Shown here: one piece after another, positions 58,663-64,000 of the stretch
Position numbering within the stretch: the stretch's first letter is position 1
Layout: each line of letters opens with the position of its first letter
NCBI RefSeq assembly: GCF_027580225.2
Contig: NC_073341.2
Location: 11,070,001-11,134,000, forward strand
Source of the DNA: Misgurnus anguillicaudatus
Lineage: Eukaryota; Chordata; Actinopteri; Cypriniformes; Cobitidae
Direction of reading: 5' to 3'
DNA: 64,000 nt
The notes under the pieces: model-generated
Told to the model about the DNA's origin: nothing
The model's input: only the letters and a program-made list of their open reading frames with translations
The model's database searches: none
Translations under genes and position numbers: made by a program

Positions 58663-58699
58663 GTAAATACTGTTTAAAAAATTGGCAGAGGAGAATATA

Positions 58700-59693
58700 T
58701 GAAGAGTTTGGTTCCAAAACGCGATAAACGCCATTTTTGAAAAAAATAAGTTACTGCCAAAATCAGCATTATATCAGGTCAGTAGTTAAAAGTAAATTCT
58801 TAATTTTACGCAAAATCCAATATCCGCCGTGTTATTCTGTCATCTTTTCTCCCTTTTTTCCCAAAATGCGATAAACGCCACTCCCCCTTTTTTACAGAAC
58901 GCAATAAATCCCACAGCGCACCTTTCACGCAATGTAAACAAACATGGCGGCGCGCTGAGTACACGGAGTCCTAGTTTTCCTCAACTACTTTGTGATCAAC
59001 AAACAAAACAAAATAATAATTTAATTGCATTGATAAACCTGTGATGGTTTTCTGTGATGAGAAAGAAACGTAAGCCATCAACATCTAATAATTTCCGCGA
59101 GAGGCACTCGGGAGACGGGTGCTTGTTCTCCCGACAGCATCAAGCTTCTCATTCTAAAACATTGACCCCAGAGGATCTTATGAAAAACTTTCCATAATTT
59201 TACTCAAAGTCAACCAAAATCGAGCAGGACCAAAAACATTTTACAGCTGATCTCTGTGAAAGACGTTAAGCGAAGACGTCAAGTAACCGCAATGACAGTG
59301 ATCTTAATATGACAAAGTAAGTGTTTTGATTAATGACATTAATGTTTATATTTTTAATTAGTGTGTACAACTAGTCAACTAAATGAATATAACATGGCAA
59401 AGATGAATGCACATTTATATAGGCTATTGATTCAATAGATTTATAGCATTTTGAATAAAAACTTGTCATGGATTTATTGCATTTTGTGGAAAAAATTATC
59501 CGTTTTTATAATAAATCTTTGAAAATCAACTTATGGATTTGAATTTTTCATGTTTTTATAACCTAAAGATGCTGTGTGAAAGTTTGTAACAGAAAATAGT
59601 TGTTTTCATCTTGCCACTTTCTTGGTATAGAAAACACGTTTTTACCAAAATTTGTCAAAATGGATTTATTGCGTTTTGGAACCAAACTCTTCA
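58700..59693. mobile_element. TA-flanked element, about 1 kb
   Basis: TGAAGAGTTTGGTTCCAAAA at the left is matched at the right by its reverse complement for about 23 bp (TTTTGGAACCAAACTCTTCA). TA on both sides suggests Tc1/mariner-type integration. Further GCGATAAACGCC/GCAATAAATCC motifs recur inside. No transposase. It sits 38 bp after the third DUF4806-like exon. Confidence 0.8.
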
Positions 59694-59695
59694 TA

Positions 59696-60390
59696 TATTT
59701 GTTATTCAAATGTTGCAGTTAAATTGCCACTTTTGGGAGTACGGTCCCACATATAAGATTTAAGAATGTATGAATGTAGAATGTTCATAACTGGCAGATT
59801 CAAATGTGCTTTGGCTTGTGCAAGCAGGGTTTGTGTAGTGTGTAATACATGCAGTTGGTTAACATTTGTTGGTCTTAAAACTTCCATAGAAGACATGTTT
59901 GTTTAAATCAGATTACTTTGATCATGATTGCTATCAGGGTGTGAAGATACCTGTTACCCATTGTAAAACTTTACCTACCCTAGCTTTAAATGTAAATATT
60001 TTGTTACATTTATCAGGGTTCCTGTGGGGTCTTAATTTCAAAATCAAAATGCAACGCCTCTAATGCTGGTTGTAATGCTCTGCCAGCATGTTAGAATAAT
60101 TTTTTTTTTTTTTTTGATATAAAAGTTATTTTCAATATTACTTTTATTTTTAATTGCCACACTATGACCAAAAGCCTATAAATCTCTATCACCTCATGTA
60201 AAATACTGTACAGTGGGGGAAATAAGTATCATTTAAATTTTCACCTGACTTTGTGCATTTATAATGTGTACACAGATATTCAAATTTGCTCACTGTGACT
60301 GTAAAACCCCTAACCTGAATCATGACCTTCTGTATTTGTCATGGTCATTTTTTATCATTATGATGATTATAACAGGCTGTTTCCTACAGG
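59696..60390. other. Intergenic stretch, nothing recognised
   Basis: Contains a T-rich run near 60100 and no gene that I can support. Confidence 0.45.
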
Positions 60391-60918
60391 AAGAAGATAG
60401 ATCAATTGCTGCCCAAGCTAAGCTTTTTTGACACAAGTGTGACATCCCGAAAAAAAAAACCCATTAATGACCGGTGGGTGAAGGACCTCCTCCTGAGGTA
60501 TGTGCAGCTGTTCGGTCTCCTGCTACCTCGAGGTCAACGTGGACAGGGCAATTCATGGGCAGGGCCGCCTCAGGTCGTTCACTTTCCTCGAGATGCGGCA
60601 GCCTGCACAAGCTGGGACCGGCCAAGAGAGGAAATGGCGCAGGAGACGCGTACACCTCTACAAAGCAGTGGCTAGTGATGAAGGAGGAGGAGGACATCAC
60701 CACCAAGTCCCTGAAGTGCTTCAGGCGCTACATTCTCGATAGAGAGGTAGGTCACGGTGACTTTAAACAGCCTTGATTGTTACTAAAAACATGCTATGTT
60801 AAGGCAAACCTCAAAGCTGAAACTTCCCTGTAATTCACAGAAGCCTCCACCAGATGCCACTCTTCCTGCCGCGACTTCCAGCTCTTCAAGAAGAGAACCA
60901 GGCCCAGTCAGTAGATGT
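60391..60918 (+). pseudogene. Unrecognised exon-like block
   Basis: 60391-60747 follows a CCTACAG acceptor, is unusually GC-rich for the window and ends GAG|GTAGGT. Coding-like codon usage moves between frames: KKIDQLLPKLSFFDTSVTSR first, LEVNVDRAIHGQGRLRSFTF next, then TTKSLKCFRRYILDRE, so at least two frameshifts would be needed, one perhaps at the A10 run near 60450. A second block (60841-60918, CACAG|AAGCCT...) continues the last frame as [20 protein letters not shown] and runs into a BEL fragment. I do not recognise the protein. Confidence 0.35.
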
Positions 60919-60929
60919 TCATTCAGAGA

Positions 60930-61165
60930 AGTATTCTGAAATCTTGCAGAGCAATCAAAGACAATGCGAATCTTGCCTGGCTTCTGCGGGTTGTAAACCC
61001 CATGATGAGGTATACCATGCTGGCTGATTGTTTAACTGCATCTCTGGGACCTTTTCAGCATTGCCTCTTGCTATTATGTCTTTCATGAAAGCCAGGTAGT
61101 CTTTGTGGTATTGCTCATCCCTCTTTAAATGCTTGTCTAAGGATATGAGTCTATGCTCTTGTTAA
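60930..61165 (-). pseudogene. BEL/Pao reverse-transcriptase fragment
   Basis: The minus strand resembles the first part of the reverse transcriptase of the intact element at about 7620-7830: a LKRDEQYHKDYLAFMKDIIA segment, then after a one-base frameshift the [18 protein letters not shown] pattern. A short truncated copy of a different BEL family, without LTRs. Confidence 0.8.
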
Positions 61166-62306
61166 AAAATACATCCAACCTTATTGTAAAGTGTCACCAT
61201 AGTAATAATGTGCCCATGCTTATGAAACTTAAAAGGGTTTCGGCCTTCAGCCTTCATCAAAAAATGTCCACGTACACACATGCACTCACACTCCCTCAAT
61301 ACAAATGGCAGGATTACAATAGTCTCTGAGTTCTGCTTGACTATTTTAATATTGTACCCATCTTGGGGATTATTTTCTCTTTACTAGAGAGACTAGTGCT
61401 TGAGTGGTGCAGTACTCACTGTATCCCCTGCTGCTCTCAACAAGATTAGAGACCCTGCACTTTGACTCCCAATCCTGCCCTCTTCATGGTGTCCAGGCAC
61501 TCAGCGCTCATTCTGTACCAACAGCTAACATTAAAGTCACCTCACTGTTGGATGTACTGTACTGATGTGGCATAAGCATTCATTTAAATGAGCTAGATAC
61601 TATGTTTTGATTGGAGATTTCTGTTTGGCTTCATTGCAAAACGGAGAGCTACAGCTATTAACCCTGTTGCAACCAATACATTCAAAGAAACATGTAAACT
61701 TCTTTTTATTCTCTAGTAGCAGTTCAAGGTGCTTCAAGATGACTTGTGCACTTTTTCTAACATGTCACGAGCAGGCAAATCGATATCATGCCATGCAGGG
61801 CTTTTACAGTGATGAGTTCATCTGTTCCACATCCATCAAACTAAAGCAGCATGTCGGTTTACTTTCACCTCCATTTAGTTAAATTCTGTGAGTCTGAGGA
61901 CAGACTGAAAAAAATTAATAGATCATTCTCAAAAGAAGTCCAATTCATACAAAGAGCAATATACAATTGAGTTGTTCACCCAATCTTTAAAAAGAATTTG
62001 TTTTAAACCTGTGTGACTTTACTTTTATCCGCATAACACAGAAGAAAAAATGTAGGGAATGTTTATGATGTATTTTCCGTATGATGAAATTGACTTTTTT
62101 CATGTACAACTATCAGAATTATTTTAGCTGAACTGTCACTTCAAGAATTTGCTTAAAATTACTGTAAGAAAACGGTCACAGTTTCATGTGAGTAAAAAAC
62201 TAAAGTTCTGATTTGTATAGTTTTTAGTTTTGATTTGTTGTATTCTGGCTTAGAAGTCACTCCAACAGGCCCGACACAGCCCAGTGGATCCCTGGAAAAG
62301 CATTCG
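61166..62306. other. Non-coding, includes a diverged MITE
   Basis: About 61970-62150 resembles a decayed TTAA-type MITE (GTTCACCC, TTTTAAACCTGTGTGACTTT, GAACTGTCACTT). This is downstream of the minus-strand gene and may include its 3' UTR. Confidence 0.4.
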
Positions 62307-63995
62307 TCACCATTGGCACTCAATATGACCATTCAACCGGTCTCTGATGAAGTCTAGCTGCGTTTTTGAGCCTGGAGGCCAAAGCCTGGGTTGGCTGAAT
62401 GGGGGATAGAAGCAGTGGAGGGGCGTGGGGACGTACTCTTCGTGCTTGCTTGAGTTGTATGCTATGGCTACTGCATTTGCTGGCGATGACGGTTTGATGC
62501 AGGATCCCGAGTTGGAGTCCTTGGTGTAGTTCTTTGTGCCCGACTGAGCAGAGGGTTTGTTACCTGTGTGGGACTGCGAAGAAAAGACACGCTCATTCAT
62601 CTCACAAAAGCATGAAACAAGACACAGTGCACTGTGCTGGACGGTGCTATGTAGTGTGTGACAGCTGTTACTTACTGCCCTTAACGCCGAAGGCGCATAG
62701 GGCAGCAACAAAATTTCTCCACTTTTGTCAGTCTTGGGCCAGAGTGCCTATCGTTCCCCAGGTGTGGTGGTGGTCCATATGATGCCGGTATGTCCTGTCT
62801 CTGTTGAGCGTCGCATTACCCAGTCAATGACAAGATTCAAGAGTAATGCAGACATCGCGCAGCCTTGTCGGACACCGGTCGTTACCTCAAACCAAATGTC
62901 GCTTCCACCCACACAACAGCTGTAGTTTTTGTAAAAGCTTTTAATAAGCTTCACCAGGTGTTTTGGGATTCCGTAAGCCCTCAATATGTGCCACAAGCTA
63001 TCTCTGTGTACACTATCAAATGCTTTCTTAAAATCTATAAAGTTCACATGGAGTTGTCTTTGGCATTCTGCACTGTTCGATGATGTTCCGCAAGGCAAAT
63101 ATCTGTTCTATACAACTCCTGCCTTTTCTAACAGCTGTTGGAGCAGGGTTATCTTAGCACCATCTAGTGGTAGTTTAAAGAACATGCAGATTGTTGTCAA
63201 GAATTCCAACCATGAATTTTCACACACCTTATAATGGACAAAATATTTTTTCTTTGATACATATTTCTTTTGCAGTCACATGCAAAGCAGCAAGCAGCAG
63301 GTGTTACATTTTAATAAGACTAGGTGAATGACTGACCGGTGTTTTGAATGCAATCGGAGAGCTGTAGGCCTTTGCGAGCGTTGTGCTCTTCTTTGAAGCG
63401 TTAGATGATGACGCTGACACTTTTTTCTTCAGAGGCTATAAGGATACAATCCAGCACATGAAAAAATAAATGAGACATTTACACTTCTTATTTATGGCAG
63501 ACATATTGGTATGTTGGGAAATGCATGTGAATACTGTCACATTTAAAGGCTTTTTGGAGGCATGATGCACGTCTACAATACTGTACAAGCTCTTTAAAAG
63601 ACCCAAATTAATTAAAAAAAGCAATAATTTATATTTACGATTAATTCATTAGGTTGCCAATTAGCACCCAAGACTGAAATCAGTACTGGACACCCTGTTC
63701 CAGAATTATGAACACCAGTGATATTAGTTAGGCTCTTCTACTATATATTTGAGTCTTACTTTCTTATAGTTCATATGCTAAAAACTTTTGAGAATTTGAT
63801 GATCACTTTTTTTAGCTAAAGTGTCCATCGTGATATCCGGTTTATTACCTTCTTGTTTGGGGCGGAGGGATCACTCCTGTCTGTTACGTCCTCCACAGAA
63901 TGTGTTTGGGCGTCTGAGAGCTCCTCTGAGGTTCTAGGCCCTGATCCTTCGTCCTGAGTGGATATGACAGAAAGGCCCTGCAGTCTATCACTCAT
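62307..63995 (-). CDS. Unidentified gene, last three exons
   Basis: Three minus-strand exons in phase 0: 63849-63995 (may extend beyond the window; possible start codon at 63995-63993), 63337-63435 and 62307-62573. Junctions: AAGAAG|GTAATA, TTATAG|CCTCTG, ACACCG|GTCAGT, TTCGCAG|TCCCAC; stop TGA at 62309-62307. The predicted 170-residue end is polar and low in complexity: acidic STQDEGSGPRTSEELSDAQT, then PLKKKVSASSSNASKKSTT and AYSSPIAFKTP, then a proline/aromatic stretch TPLHCFYPPFSQPRLWPPGS and a C-terminal LDFIRDRLNGHIECQW. The lysine-serine stretch and (S/T)P sites suggest a regulated, perhaps nuclear protein; this is inference. No family recognised. A LINE fragment in the same orientation lies in the last intron. 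Without a database match, first-exon boundaries remain open. Confidence 0.65.
62748..63165 (-). pseudogene. LINE reverse-transcriptase fragment in the intron
   Basis: Minus strand shows FIDFKKAFDSVHRDSLWHIL, GIPKHLVKLIKSFYKN and VTTGVRQGCAMSALLLNLVI, reverse-transcriptase blocks of a non-LTR retrotransposon. A preceding IEQIFALRNIIEQC segment is in another frame (one frameshift near 63075). The YxDD block and everything after it are missing. It ends near 62750 between two exons of the unidentified gene. Confidence 0.85.
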
Positions 63996-64000
63996 CTCTA

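Noticed and set aside
62574..62711. Upstream extension of the terminal exon as one 134-codon frame
   Set aside because: The extra part is intron read-through; a TTCGCAG acceptor at 62574-62580 and phase agreement with 63337-63435 favour the shorter exon.

Overview
The window looks like a gene-poor, transposon-saturated stretch of a teleost genome, most likely a cyprinid (zebrafish/carp relatives). The reasons are a split, multi-exon PIM-like kinase of a type greatly expanded in fishes, an intact BEL/Pao retrotransposon, and a very high density of short class II elements with hAT-type (8-bp) and TTAA target duplications plus CA/TG microsatellites. Coding sequence is in short exons with GT/AG junctions. 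Species cannot be fixed from sequence reading alone. All family names below come from motif reading, without database searches.

Layout. 1-2200: repeat fragments, then five exons of a PIM-like kinase (+ strand, 5' end outside the window), with possible alternative 3' exons at 2310 and 3532 separated by two MITEs. 3774-11190: complete BEL/Pao LTR retrotransposon on the minus strand with a 1974-codon gag-pol frame, GCTGC target duplication and LTRs differing by an indel of about 204 bp. 11.2-13.5 kb: nothing recognisable except one hAT MITE. 13.5-16.0 kb: a four-level nest of elements. 16-20.5 kb: hairpins, CA repeats and a 2.2-kb hAT with 225-bp inverted arms. 22-24.4 kb: LINE 3' fragment, truncated elements, an AACGTT-rich repeat interrupted by a CACT-ended element holding a tRNA-Thr-like segment. 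25.8-32 kb: three TTAA-flanked elements joined head to tail, then a 3.7-kb element holding two hATs.

35.5-40.4 kb: a second large nest (outer element, TTAA element with a hAT inside it, and a hAT with another hAT inside it). 40.5-45.2 kb: a transposase-like gene split by a 2.7-kb hAT and carrying one further frameshift. 46.7-48.7 kb: hAT-like element. 49.96-52.18 kb: decayed piggyBac-like element. 52.2-58.7 kb: three phase-compatible exons of a gene resembling the N-terminal part of DUF4806-type proteins; one intron holds a 5.9-kb hAT which itself contains LTR-like repeats and a 44-bp minisatellite. 58.7-61.2 kb: a TA-flanked element, an unrecognised exon-like block and a BEL reverse-transcriptase fragment. 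62.3-64 kb: the last three exons of an unidentified minus-strand gene, with a LINE fragment in an intron.

The most informative feature is stratigraphic. At least ten insertions can be bounded to the base by perfect or near-perfect target duplications, so their relative order can be read from the window. The candidate host genes are the kinase, the DUF4806-like gene and the unidentified gene at the right edge.
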